DNA from: Haplosporangium gracile | Lineage: Eukaryota; Mortierellomycota; Mortierellomycetes; Mortierellales; Mortierellaceae | Direction of reading: 5' to 3' | DNA length: 14,920 nt | Assembly: GCA_015499985.1 (NCBI GenBank) | Contig: JAAAUF010000822.1 | Location: 3,878-18,797 of the forward strand | Shown: positions 1 to 9,106 of the stretch, piece by piece | Numbering within the stretch: position 1 is the first letter of the stretch | Layout: every line of letters begins with the position of its first letter | The notes under the pieces: generated by a model | Databases searched by the model: none | Told to the model about the DNA's origin: nothing | The model's input: the letters and a program-made list of their open reading frames with translations, nothing else | Translations under genes and position numbers: made by a program

Positions 1-1674
1 GACCATGAAGCCTCCTCTTCACTGGGACTTGGCCAGGAAGCTGCAAGGCCGCCATCTCTGTAAGTATTCCTTTATTCGATACAGACGTGATGCACGTCCA
101 TCCATCCATTAATGCATTTTTTTTTGGTGCCTGAATGTCTCACTGCGTGCTTGAGACTAACTGCTGGTTTCCTATTGGCCATTGATGGAACATGCACATA
201 TACATCATACATTTGTCTTGATATCACTAGGTTGATTTGGGTCTGATTCGCTCCATTGCCATAAACCAAATGACGATGGACTTCACCACTGCCAACCCCT
301 GGGCACCCACCATGGCCTCCAACGATGTCGTCGCCACCATGCTCTCCATCCCCGGCATTACCCTCCCCATCGACTCCGTCCGCCAGCACGTCATCATCAT
401 CGTAAGCATACCCTTCCCTTTCTGTTCTTTGCTCTATTATTTTTTTTTCTTACTGTTGTTCATCTGAAGTATCGACGTAGAACCTAATGTACAACTTGTA
501 TCAACATTCCACACAGGATAACGGCGTTCAGCTCGGTTCCTTCGATACCCCCTGGAGCGCTGCCAGCGTCAAGGGCGGCACCATGAAAACCGCCTTCACA
601 ACCTCAACCCTTAACATCTTCCCCGATGCCAAGAGTGCCTTCTCCAACTTTGTCGGTTCCCTCTCGACCAAGGCCTCCCACTCCGTCACCCTCAAGGGCT
701 CCGTCGATGCCAAGTTGAACCTCGGTATCTTTGGGCATCTGACCATTCCCGGCATTGGTTTTAAGGCCGTGGTTCCCATCAAGGGTTTGGATGGCTTGAA
801 AAACCAGAAGTACGTGTTTGCCATTGAGATCGATAACGGTGCTAACAACAAAACCTCCATGACCTCGATCCTCAACATCAACAACCCTTCCCAGCTGTCC
901 TTGACCTTGGGCGACGTCAACTTTGATTCCACTCATAATGGTGCGCACATTGGTATCTCGACCGTCAAGGGCCTCAAGCTCGTCCCCGGTGACAACCAGG
1001 TCCTCTCCTACACCGTTTTGGACATGAGTTTGGATGCTGCCAGGGCGTTCTCCGATGGCTTGTACACGAGCGACCAGGTTATGGGCATCAGTGGTTACGC
1101 CAGCAGCTCCACCAACCCCGCCTTAAACGCTGGTTTGGCCGCCGTTAAATCGGGTGTCACCGTCCCCATGAACTTCCAAGGATTGCACATGTCCCAGGCC
1201 CCCTACAAGGCTTGGTCCCTCAAGATCTCGACCGCCAGAATCGCCACCGCCACCGCCACCTTCCAATCTCCTTACTACGGAATCCCCTACGAGCTTACCG
1301 CCTCCAACCTCCCTGGATACATTAATCAGGTCCAGGCTGGTCCTGGTATTTCTAGTGATGCGGTCGAGAAGCAAATCTGGAAGTTCAAGACTGGCCTCAA
1401 GTTCAAGGTCTCTGGCACCGGCACCACCACTGTCTCCTTCGAGGTCGATATCCCCAAGACTACCTCTGCCCTCCAGGCCAAGGCCTTTACCGATATGTTG
1501 AACTACTCAAAGGCCAACGGCGGTATTATCCCCATCCTCATCAATTGGCAGCCTACGATTATTGTCAACGGCGATGGCACCGAGCGCTTGGTTGACTGGA
1601 CTACTCTCGGAAACGGCTTGGATAACATCAATCTCGCCATCGGGGACGACTTTGCCAACATTATCACCAAGTAA
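1..1674 (+). CDS. DUF3712-like large extracytoplasmic protein, 3' part
   Basis: This is the 3' part of a gene whose 5' end lies outside the window. Exons read as <1..59, 231..401 and 517..1674 (stop TAA 1672-1674), with donors GTAAGT at 60 and GTAAGC at 402 and acceptors CTAG and ACACAG. The last two exons give about 442 residues of Ser/Thr/Asn/Gly-rich beta-type sequence with recurring blocks such as NPWAPTMASNDVVATM, DNGVQLGSFDTPWSAASVKGG and SVDAKLNLGIFGHLTIPGI. That pattern matches the DUF3712 type of fungal proteins as I know it, which usually have an N-terminal membrane segment and a large lumenal or extracellular part. Their biochemical role is not established and I assign none. Codons end strongly in C, suggesting good expression. 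Exon 1 is not open in the frame needed to join exon 2: an in-frame TGA sits at 6-8, and frame 1 looks more protein-like up to about base 45. This suggests a one-base error or mutation, or an exon boundary near base 10. Confidence 0.7.
84..98. repeat. Short inverted repeat in intron
   Basis: GACGTG (84-89) and CACGTC (93-98) are perfect reverse complements around a 3-nt loop, inside the first visible intron of the DUF3712-like gene. The arms are only 6 bp, so chance is a real possibility. No role is claimed. Confidence 0.4.
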
Positions 1675-2348
1675 TTCAAAGTCTCTCCCTCTTTTTTAAT
1701 ATTTCTTCATACCTCCCGCTTAAAAGGGCTCGCTGTGCGGCACCCCAATGTCTGTCGTTCAAATCATCTGTGAAATAAAACAAACATACCCTAACAAACA
1801 ACTAAATGTTTCTTCTATGCTTTTTGAAATGTCTCTCCTTCATTCAGCTTGAACTTGTTGGAAGAAGGAACGCATAAAAAAATGTGAAAAAGGTTTCTTA
1901 CCGAGAGGAAGACACAAAAAACTTGTGTGAGGAAGACTAAACACCACTTCGCGTTGTACTGAAAGACTCTCTTTTTTTCTCTTTTTTTTTTTTTTTCCTG
2001 TTACCATTTTGTCGTTTCTTTCATTCATTTCAAACTTTCAAACTCCCACTGCGCGCACTTGAGTCGGGCATGGACAAAAAAATATCGCCTCATCACAATA
2101 GTAAAACCGTGCGTCTACATGTTTTTGTATCGCAGACAAACAACACAGTCCGAAAATACGAACTAATACACGTATTTGTTCATGATATTTTGAACAGTGG
2201 CGTTTGTAGCCCAAGTCAATTGATAGAAAAATCAAGCAATGAAGTGTATAGAGCTAGAATGGCGAAAGAAGCAGTCAAACAAAACAGGTCGACGCGAGAG
2301 GTACTTCTGTAGTTGAATGAAATGCAAGCTGAGAGAGAATGGGCTGAT
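1675..2348. other. Convergent intergenic region
   Basis: This is the 3' flank shared by the DUF3712-like gene (+) and PHS1 (-). It holds the poly(A) signal of the first gene, a pyrimidine tract at about 1966-1998 with a run of 15 T (1982-1996), and AT-rich sequence. An open frame of 80 codons at 2070-2312 (+) has none of the C-ending codon bias of the genes around it and no recognisable motif, so I do not call it a gene. I found no AATAAA or ATTAAA for PHS1 on the minus strand near its stop. Confidence 0.6.
1774..1779 (+). terminator. Poly(A) signal AATAAA
   Basis: A canonical AATAAA lies about 100 nt after the stop codon of the DUF3712-like gene and is followed by an A/C-rich stretch. It fits the 3' end of that transcript. 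Confidence 0.55.
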
Positions 2349-3660
2349 TTACTGCGACTTCTTAGCCTTGGAGGGGCCAAGGTAACGCTTGCGCTGGGCA
2401 ATCATGTGGGTGTACATGACGAAGAAGCCTAGATGAATAACACATGAGTGTACATGTAAGCAAGAGAGAAAGATGCAAAAGAAGAAATGCCCATTAGTAA
2501 CGTTATTCTCGAAAATCGATGCCCCAAGCGTGGAGATGTAGAAATGGTGGGACATAGCGAATATTATCCAAAAAAAATTATCAATGCTAGGCAGACGAAT
2601 GAGGCCTAAGATGAAAGAAAGACACGTTACCAGGGGGGTAGACGCAGATCATGGCGACCAAGAAGTAGTAGTAGGCGGGGTGGATGGTGTGGGCAAAGGG
2701 GAGAGACTGGTAGATCTCAATGGCCTCGCTTCCGGCACCGACGGGGTAGAGGATGTAGAAGAAGGTGTAACTATCCAAAGATAAAAAATAAAAACAAAAA
2801 ATGTTGAGTTTGACGGTCCGATATTCAATTGGGTTTCGCAACCGAGAAATAAAAATCGCTTTTTTCTACCATAAGCATTTGCAATCACAAATTATTTTTT
2901 TTATCTTTATCGGGCATCGGGTAACCCAACATACCGGCACCAGACCAGGAAGGAGGGTCCCATGTTCACCAAGTTCAGAGCATAGTAGGCATAACGAATG
3001 CACTCGGTGATACACCAAGCAATGGTCATGGTGGTGAAAGCCCAGTACGAACGAACCTAAATAGCAGAAACACGGTAATAGTTAATATCCTTCTGGTGAT
3101 CAAACAACATTATCTATCTGATTAGGCTCACGCCAATAGCTTACCTCGGGGAGAGGGAACAGAGTACAGACACCCCAGACTAGCAAGAGACGGGAGGCAA
3201 CCTGCATGGCGGTGGTGCCGACGGGAGACTTCACAAGGCCAAAAAGAGAATGGAAGACCTCGAGAAGGGCAGCAGTCTGGACCCAGACGAGTTGATCACC
3301 AACGACGGCATAGACCTTAGTGTAGTCACCTCCAGTGGCGAGAAGAGTCCTGACAGTCTGGACAAGAACCCAAGACCAACCAGCGAAGGAAGCCCAGTTG
3401 TAGGCGATCAAGTAGGCGTTGACAACGGGGTTGACGGGCTTGGGGGCCTTCTTGCCGGAGCCTAGTTGATAACATGCGATGATTTGTTCCTTTTTAGCGT
3501 TTCTTCTTTTTTTTCCCTTTGTTTTGTCTGTCTGGTTCCTGGTTTGATGAGATGTCCATCCCGCAAGGGGATGAGTAGATCGTCGTTTTTGATGTCAATG
3601 AGGCTGAAAGCAGCGATTAGACCTACTGGCGGCGGGTGTCTGGCTGGTCGTCTTGGGCAT
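2349..3660 (-). CDS. PHS1: Very-long-chain (3R)-3-hydroxyacyl-CoA dehydratase
   Basis: Five exons on the minus strand, 3660..3627, 3461..3145, 3056..2935, 2770..2631 and 2428..2349, join cleanly into 230 residues. The family (PHS1/PTPLA/HACD) is a multi-pass ER membrane enzyme that dehydrates 3-hydroxyacyl-CoA, the third step of the fatty acid elongation cycle with Elo, Ifa38/Kar and Tsc13. Recognisable blocks are NAYLIAYNWASFAGW near the N-terminus, ALLEVFHSLFGLVKSPV, LVWGV and RYTFFYILYPVGAGSEAIE. Catalytic Tyr and Glu of the family correspond to Y166 and E173, spaced by seven as in yeast Phs1, so the enzyme looks active. Length is close to the yeast protein (217). The C-terminus is Lys-rich (SKAKKSQ), resembling but not matching a KKxx retrieval signal. 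The start is chosen because MPKTTSQTPAA splices in phase into SGKKAPKPVNP. The promoter is shared with the divergent PDK gene. Confidence 0.93.
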
Positions 3661-4120
3661 GGCGAAAAGTTGGTTGGTTGAGTGAGTGGAGAGAAAACGA
3701 GAGGAGGGAGGGGGTTTTCGCCCCAACCGTTTTCGTTCAAGCGAAAAAGGGCTGTGCGTCGTAAGGCCAGCGACCGAATCCTCTTCCAGGCGTGACTTAC
3801 ACACTACCCCGCATCGCATGTGCGAATTCAATTTCGAGCGAGCACACGAAGCACGAAAGGGCAACCGCCCTCCTTCTTCTATTCCTTTATTCCTTCCTTC
3901 TCTCCCTCCTCACCTGCCATCAGCCATACCCAAAAAAGAACGCGCCCATTCGACACACGCCGACCACAGTTGCAAACATCCACAGTCGACTGTCCCCCTT
4001 TCGACATTTTCCCCTCCACTCCCCTCCCTCCGCCCTTTTCAAATTCTCCTCCTCCTTTAACCGCTTCCAGGTTTGCCCTCCCTCTCTACACCCTCCCTAC
4101 TCTTTATTTTAAGCTCAACC
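3661..4120. promoter_or_regulatory. Divergent promoter between PHS1 and PDK gene
   Basis: The 460 bp between the two start codons carry a pyrimidine-rich leader for each gene on its own coding strand. On the minus strand the bases complementary to 3681-3716 are C/T-rich just upstream of PHS1. On the plus strand about 3867-4098 is dominated by C/T runs upstream of the kinase gene. I found no convincing TATA box. The pyrimidine bias creates open frames that encode Pro/Ser/Leu-rich nonsense; these are not genes. Confidence 0.55.
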
Positions 4121-6358
4121 ATGTACAGAATCAGCCCTCAGTTGTCCGAGAAGATCAAGCACTTTGCGACCTTTCCCCAGACGGGTGTCTCCTTGAGACA
4201 GATGGTCATGTTCGGTAAAGGGCAACTCAACCTCCTCATTCCTCAACACATACGTAAACTTTTGAGCCACCTGTTCTCATGCGTGTCGCGTTCGTTTTTT
4301 GTCACTTCTACTTGCAGGTCAGAACCCTACTCAAGGAACCCTCTTCAAGGCCAGTCAGTTCCTTTCTGAGGAGCTGCCTATTCGTCTTGCCCATCGAGTT
4401 AAAGAGCTTGAGGAATTGCCTCATAACCTCAGCGACATGCCCTCTATCATCCGTGTCAAGAATTGGTATGCCCAGTCCTTCCAGGTACAGTCTAATCCCA
4501 TACCCTTTTTTTTATTACATCAAGGAAAAGTCGCATCGATATTACATTTTTGGTTTCAAACTCTCGGCTGACCATGCTCAACGAAAAAAAACACAAACTT
4601 GTTCTTTATTGTCATCTCTGACCTTCTTGGTGTAACAGGATCTGGTCGAGTTCCCAAACAAGGAAATGACTCCTGCACTCAAGGATCTCGCCAAGAGCAT
4701 GAACAGACAGTCAGAGATGCAGGCTCTGCCCGAGAACTCGCCCAACCTGGCCATGCCTAACGGCAACAACCAGAGTGGCCGCAAAGGCGTATCGTTATCC
4801 CACAGGTAAGGCAGACATGTGTTTCTTATTCTCTTTCACGATCTTGCAAATATGAAAGAAGATGCGCGACCGAACGACCTCGATGTCAGTTTACTGAGGA
4901 GATATGGAGAAGTAACTAACCGTTTGTGCCTGGATCTATCCCAACTGACGACTATAGATACCATAGCGCCATGGATGGACAGGAGTGGCCAGTGGAGATG
5001 CATTCGTACAACGAAAGATTCACGAAGATGATCGAAGCAGTGAAGCGCCGACATGATCCCGTCGTCACCACCGTTGGTAGGTTCAAAAAAAAAAAAAGAG
5101 CGATGATTCATCCGTGGGACAAGCAGGTTGGAAAAGGGAGAGAGCAGTCCACCCTCCCCTTCGGTCTTTGATTTCGCAGGACGGGAATCTTTATTTGTGA
5201 ACCCGGCTGGATTGAATCGCCACTAACTGACTTGTGGATATTATTTATCGTCATTGGACTTCTTGCGTTTTTTAAATAGCCCAAGGAATTCTTGAGTTCA
5301 AACAGGCAAAGAGATCGCATATCGTTGACACGGATGTGCAGGCATTCTTGGATCGGTTCTACATGTCGCGTATCGGGATCCGTATGCTGATCGGTATGTT
5401 ACTTTACTTTTCTGTTGGTCATGGTTGCTTCTTAATTGAATTTCCTTTTACACGATGGATGGATCACAAACCAAATATTCACACGGGTCGAATGTTATGG
5501 GGTTTACTTTCCTTTTTGAGTTTTCTAGGTCAACACATTGCACTAAACAAGGGACCATCGCGGAAAGATTATGTCGGCATTATTTGCACAAAGACCAACT
5601 TGTCAGACATGGCTCAGGAGGCGATTGATAACGCGAAGTTTATCTGCGAGGATTACTATGGCTTGTTCCGTGGACCCGAAGTTCACCTTCATTGCAAAAA
5701 GGACCTTGAGTTCATGTATGTTCCCTCTCACTTGAGCCACATGCTGTTTGAGTTGCTCAAGAACTCACTCCGGGCCGTGGTGGAGCAGTACGGAACAGAG
5801 TGCGACGAATACCCCCCTATCAAGTTGATTGTCGCGCAAGGAAAGGAGGTAAGCAAGGATCGCCAACTAGTCAGTTTTACATCTGACTGCAATATGAGTT
5901 TCATGGGGGGCGAAGGTGGCCACAGTACTTACCCATACTATGATATTTTGATCGTTGTTCGTAGGATATTGCCATCAAGATTTCAGATGAGGGTGGCGGA
6001 ATCCCCAGGAGTGGCGTGCCATTGGTGTGGACCTATATGTATACTACAGCACCTTCGCAGCACCTTGACCCTACGTTTGACAAGTCAGACTTTAAGGCAC
6101 CCATGGCTGGATTTGGATATGGTCTGCCCATAAGCAGGCTTTATGCCAGATACTTTGGAGGCGACTTGAAGCTGATCTCAATGGAGGGGTAAGTGCAAAG
6201 GATCAGGTATCGGCTTTCAGGCGAAGGCTTTATATCCTACCAGATCAGTTGCTTACTCGAGCTCATCTTATCTCTATCATTTTTTTCTATTTAGTTATGG
6301 CACGGACGTGTACCTGCACTTGAACAGAATCTCCAACAGTGATGAGCCTTTGCCCTAG
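4121..6358 (+). CDS. Pyruvate dehydrogenase kinase (mitochondrial PDK/BCKDK family)
   Basis: Eight exons (4121..4214, 4318..4484, 4639..4805, 4958..5076, 5280..5393, 5529..5848, 5965..6188, 6295..6358) give 422 residues. The family phosphorylates and inactivates the E1-alpha subunit of mitochondrial 2-oxoacid dehydrogenase complexes. The N-terminal helical domain begins [16 protein letters not shown] and contains [19 protein letters not shown]. The [19 protein letters not shown] block (205-223) favours PDK over branched-chain kinase. The GHKL ATP-binding fold is complete: N box E295-N299 (ELLKN), G1 box DEGGG (335-339), G2 box GFGYG (376-380) and G3 GYGTD (402-406). The start is the first ATG in this frame, with A at -3. 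There is no long cleavable presequence. A Ser/Asn/Met-rich linker at about 107-154 is longer than in animal PDKs as I know them. I see no C-terminal DW motif. Fungi usually have two such kinases (Pkp1/Pkp2), and I cannot say which this is. Confidence 0.92.
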
Positions 6359-6395
6359 ACGCAAACTTCAAGCGAATATGCCCTTGATGAGATAG

Positions 6396-6401
6396 AATAA
6401 A
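6396..6401 (+). terminator. Poly(A) signal AATAAA
   Basis: AATAAA lies 38 nt after the stop of the kinase gene and is followed by AT-rich sequence. It is a good candidate for the 3' end signal of that gene, leaving about 270 bp for the TOM22 promoter. Confidence 0.55.
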
Positions 6402-6669
6402 TAACAATCGAGCTATGTACTGTACAAAGGCACGGCATTCTGAATTGGATCATAGAATGAATGGGTCGAAGGTTATGGCGGCGGTTACGTACCCCTTAAA
6501 TCGACGACGGGCAATGACGAAAGGACCTCAGACGAGAAAGGTGATTTTCTCGGACGAACAAATCTTTTTTGTTCTTTTCGCCATTCCAATTCACACGCAC
6601 TTTTTCATTCTTGAGTCAACAACTTCCTCACCCGACACTAACAACACTCAACAATAAATACAAGCAACC
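6402..6669 (+). promoter_or_regulatory. TOM22 upstream region
   Basis: A short gap separates the kinase 3' end from TOM22. It ends in a C/A-rich leader (cctcacccgacactaacaac and on) right before ATG 6670, which has A at -3. An open frame at 6415-6657 runs through here but has no recognisable content and covers the expected promoter, so I leave it out. Confidence 0.45.
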
Positions 6670-7216
6670 ATGGTCAAACTGGAAGAAGTCAGCCTCGATC
6701 ACGTTGAGGAGGAAGAATACAGCGAGAGCGATTCGTCCTCGGTCTACTCGTCCGACGACGAAGACGACGTCGACAACATCGAGTCGATCCTCGACCGAAT
6801 CTGGGCATTGCAGGACGTGATCCCCGCCAAGACTCGCAAGTCCATCGCCGACAAGTGCTCGGCTGTTTACGATTTCGGAAAGACCAGCACAAAGTTCCTT
6901 GGCAACTCGGCTTGGGTTCTTACAACTAGTGCTTTGCTCTTGGTCTTGCCATTGATGATCGAGCTTGAGCATGAGCAAGGGTTGATCGAGTACGAGAAGA
7001 TGCAGCAGCAGAGCACCCAGGTAAGAAAAATAATTGCGAGACGCACCTCGGATCGAAGGCATACCATTGTTTCGATAGCATGTTCGCTGTTGTTATTCCC
7101 TATTCCTTGCTGACTTAACCTACCGATGTACTGTTCGCTTACTATAGATGCTTTCGCAGCCTTCTGGCCAGCAGCAGAAGAAACAGGCTTCCGGAATTGT
7201 GCCCCCAGGCTTCTAA
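6670..7216 (+). CDS. TOM22: Mitochondrial import receptor subunit Tom22
   Basis: Two exons (6670..7020 and 7148..7216, intron of 127 nt with GTAAGA donor and CTATAG acceptor) give 139 residues. Tom22 is the central receptor and organiser of the TOM complex in the outer mitochondrial membrane. The N-terminal cytosolic part is strongly acidic (EEEEYSESDSSS and SSDDEDDVDN, residues 13-36), as expected for presequence binding. It is followed by the family block ESILDRIWALQDVIPAKTR (38-56) and one membrane segment at about 81-97 (AWVLTTSALLLVLPLMI) with the conserved Pro at 94. The C-terminal Gln-rich tail (MQQQSTQMLSQPSGQQQ) would face the intermembrane space and ends IVPPGF. Length fits fungal Tom22 (about 140-155). 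It is in tandem behind the other mitochondrial gene in the window. Confidence 0.93.
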
Positions 7217-7980
7217 GCATGGAGACAGGAGAATCCGATTTTTGCGGACTGGGAAAGAAAAAGAAAATATTGATAGACGAGATCAGGATGATGTAGTCGT
7301 GGGAGGATCGTCCATCGAGAGGCATTGATAGGTCAGGAGCGTGAAAAGATCCCGATCTGGAATTAGTTGGTCTTCCTTACTACGTATCAGGATAGCCCAG
7401 TTCATTTTGCACGTCCTCGCTTTTCACAACCACCCTTCCTTCCCTACGTCGATACTGTCACTAGTCGTTTGTTATCAGTATCCTTCCCAGCTCCTTGGCA
7501 CCTTGTACATTACCACTATTTCCCAATACATAAAAAGTCATTTTTTCAGATTCTTATTTGATCTGCAATTTCAGCTATGCGGATGACTTATCCTTGCTAA
7601 GGAGCCAGCCCTGAGAGGACAAGGAAGGTGTAGGAATACTTAGATGCTCTTGTATGTGCGTGCTCTACCCTTCCCAAGTCCTTGGTTATGAGTGAGTGCG
7701 GCAGGGATGGTGGATAACAGGCTCTGAGCTTCTTTTCTAATTCCACTCTCCTTGTGATCCTATTGGCTGGAGTGATAGGGCGGTGAGAGCAGCAGCGTGC
7801 CCTTCTTCTCCCTCGTACTTCCCTTCTTCCTCACTACCCCTTCATCGTTCTGTGCCTACCTCTGCAACTTTCTGCACCCCACTTCTTACTTTCTTCACCC
7901 CAACACTTCTTTTTCTTCTTCTTTCTTCATTCTCATCCAACTCGCCCAACTTTCTAACTTCACCCTAACAACCCACAGCA
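7217..7980. other. Intergenic region with pyrimidine-rich promoter
   Basis: These 764 bp hold the 3' flank of TOM22 and the promoter of the next gene. No clear AATAAA follows TOM22. From about 7799 to 7960 the plus strand is almost entirely C/T, ending in ACCCACAGCA before ATG 7981. No tRNA, coding region or repeat was found in the rest. Confidence 0.5.
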
Positions 7981-9106
7981 ATGTCTGCAACTGTCGCCAA
8001 AGCAACCCTCAGCGAGACCAACGTCGAGACCATCACCACTGTCACAACAGTCGAAGAAACCGTCGCCAACCTCGAAGTCGTCGCCTCCGCCTCCGCCATG
8101 GCCACCCCTGTCGTCCTTATCGCCGAACCAACCTTGCACCGTGAACTCCCTATCTTCAGTAATCCTCTCCTGGCCAACGCCACCCAGTCCAACTCTGTCC
8201 CCCTCAAACCCAAGGTCGTCCGCGTCAAGTCTGCTGGTAACAAGTCTCTTTCTGTCCTCAGGATTAGCGCCCCAAAGGTTGATGGCGAAGTTGTCGTGAT
8301 GCGTCGTCTCGACACTGACCTCGTCAACGCCACCTCCATGTACAATGCCGCATACCCCGCCATCTCGGAAAAGATGGATGCTAAGGAGAGCGCTTTTGTG
8401 ACTAAGAAGTACGATGGCGTTGTTGAAAAGTCCGGAGCCTTGGCTGGCGTCTGGTAAGTTACTTTTTGCTTTTTTATGGGAAAGTGTGGAGTGTGGGTAC
8501 CCTGTGTGACAGAGCCATGTGACCTAACCAGCAATACATTGTTGGCACTTTTTTTTTTCATTGCATTTTCTAGGATTACTATTCCTCAAGGTATAGTAAC
8601 GCTCTCTTCTGTACTGTTGATGGATAATACACTGGGGAGGTAGAAAGGTTGGGCCTGGATATTTGAAGGAATATAATGAAAAGTTTGTTTTGCTAACAGT
8701 CCTGTTTTCATTGCAATTGCCATGTCCGCTCATAGCCAAGGCATTGGCCAAGGAATACGGAATTGACCAGTTCATGCGTCCTCTTCTTGATGCCCCTAAG
8801 CCCAAGAACAACAACGTCATCACGACCGAAAGCGAAGAGGTTGTCGAGAAGAGTATCATTACTGAAGTGACAATTGTTCAGACTTCGCAGAAGCGCGAGG
8901 CAGATGTTGATATCGAGGAATTACAGGACACGACCGACAAGCTGGATGAGCTCACTGTGGCCGATGTTAAAGTGATGAAGCGCAGGATTGAAGAGTTGGA
9001 GGACCAGGCCAACAGAGAGAGGAAGAAGTTCCGTGGTTTGGCTGTTGTTGCTGCTGGTTTAGCCGCAGCCTCAGTCATCCCTCAAGTCCTTCCTTACTTT
9101 TCGTAA
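7981..9106 (+). CDS. Unassigned protein, coiled coil plus C-terminal membrane anchor
   Basis: I do not recognise this gene. Exons 7981..8453, 8574..8590 and 8736..9106 give 286 residues. The 17-nt middle exon supplies only ITIPQ plus one base at each side. Both flanking introns are GT-AG, and the frame fails without it. Residues 1-75 are Thr/Val/Ala-rich and probably disordered. Residues 80-215 look folded (VVRVKSAGNKSLSVLRISAP, DTDLVNATSMYNAAYPAISE, KYDGVVEKSGALAGVW, AKALAKEYGIDQFMRPLLDA). Residues 222-263 are highly charged and heptad-like (VDIEELQDTTDKLDEL, MKRRIEELEDQANRERKK), typical of a coiled coil. Residues 264-285 are hydrophobic and end one residue before the stop, like a tail anchor. 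This predicts a cytosol-facing protein fixed to an internal membrane. A lipid-droplet or perilipin-like protein is one possibility, but I have no motif to prove it. Confidence 0.8.
8574..8590 (+). other. 17-nt microexon
   Basis: This exon is bounded by acceptor TTTTCTAG and donor GTATAG. It joins phase 2 of the previous exon to phase 1 of the next, giving W-ITIPQ-A. Reading past its donor hits a stop (TAG) about 50 nt later, and skipping it breaks the frame of the downstream exon, so it must be included for the 286-residue protein. Confidence 0.75.

Noticed and set aside
528..932. 134-codon open frame antisense to the DUF3712-like gene
   Set aside because: It mirrors the C-ending codon bias of the sense gene and has no recognisable protein features.
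1241..1262. Short GCCACC repeat in the DUF3712-like gene
   Set aside because: Only three units, coding for Ala-Thr in a Thr/Ala-rich protein with biased codons. This is ordinary for such a sequence.
2070..2312. 80-codon open frame on the plus strand between convergent genes
   Set aside because: AT-rich with no codon bias like the neighbours, no motif and no promoter. Most likely 3' flank.
3686..4218. Several overlapping open frames of 100-130 codons on the plus strand
   Set aside because: They are Pro/Ser/Leu-rich readings of the pyrimidine-rich shared promoter and run into the start of the kinase gene in the wrong frames.
6415..6657. 80-codon open frame between the kinase and TOM22
   Set aside because: It occupies the TOM22 promoter, ends in T-rich sequence and shows no domain or bias.
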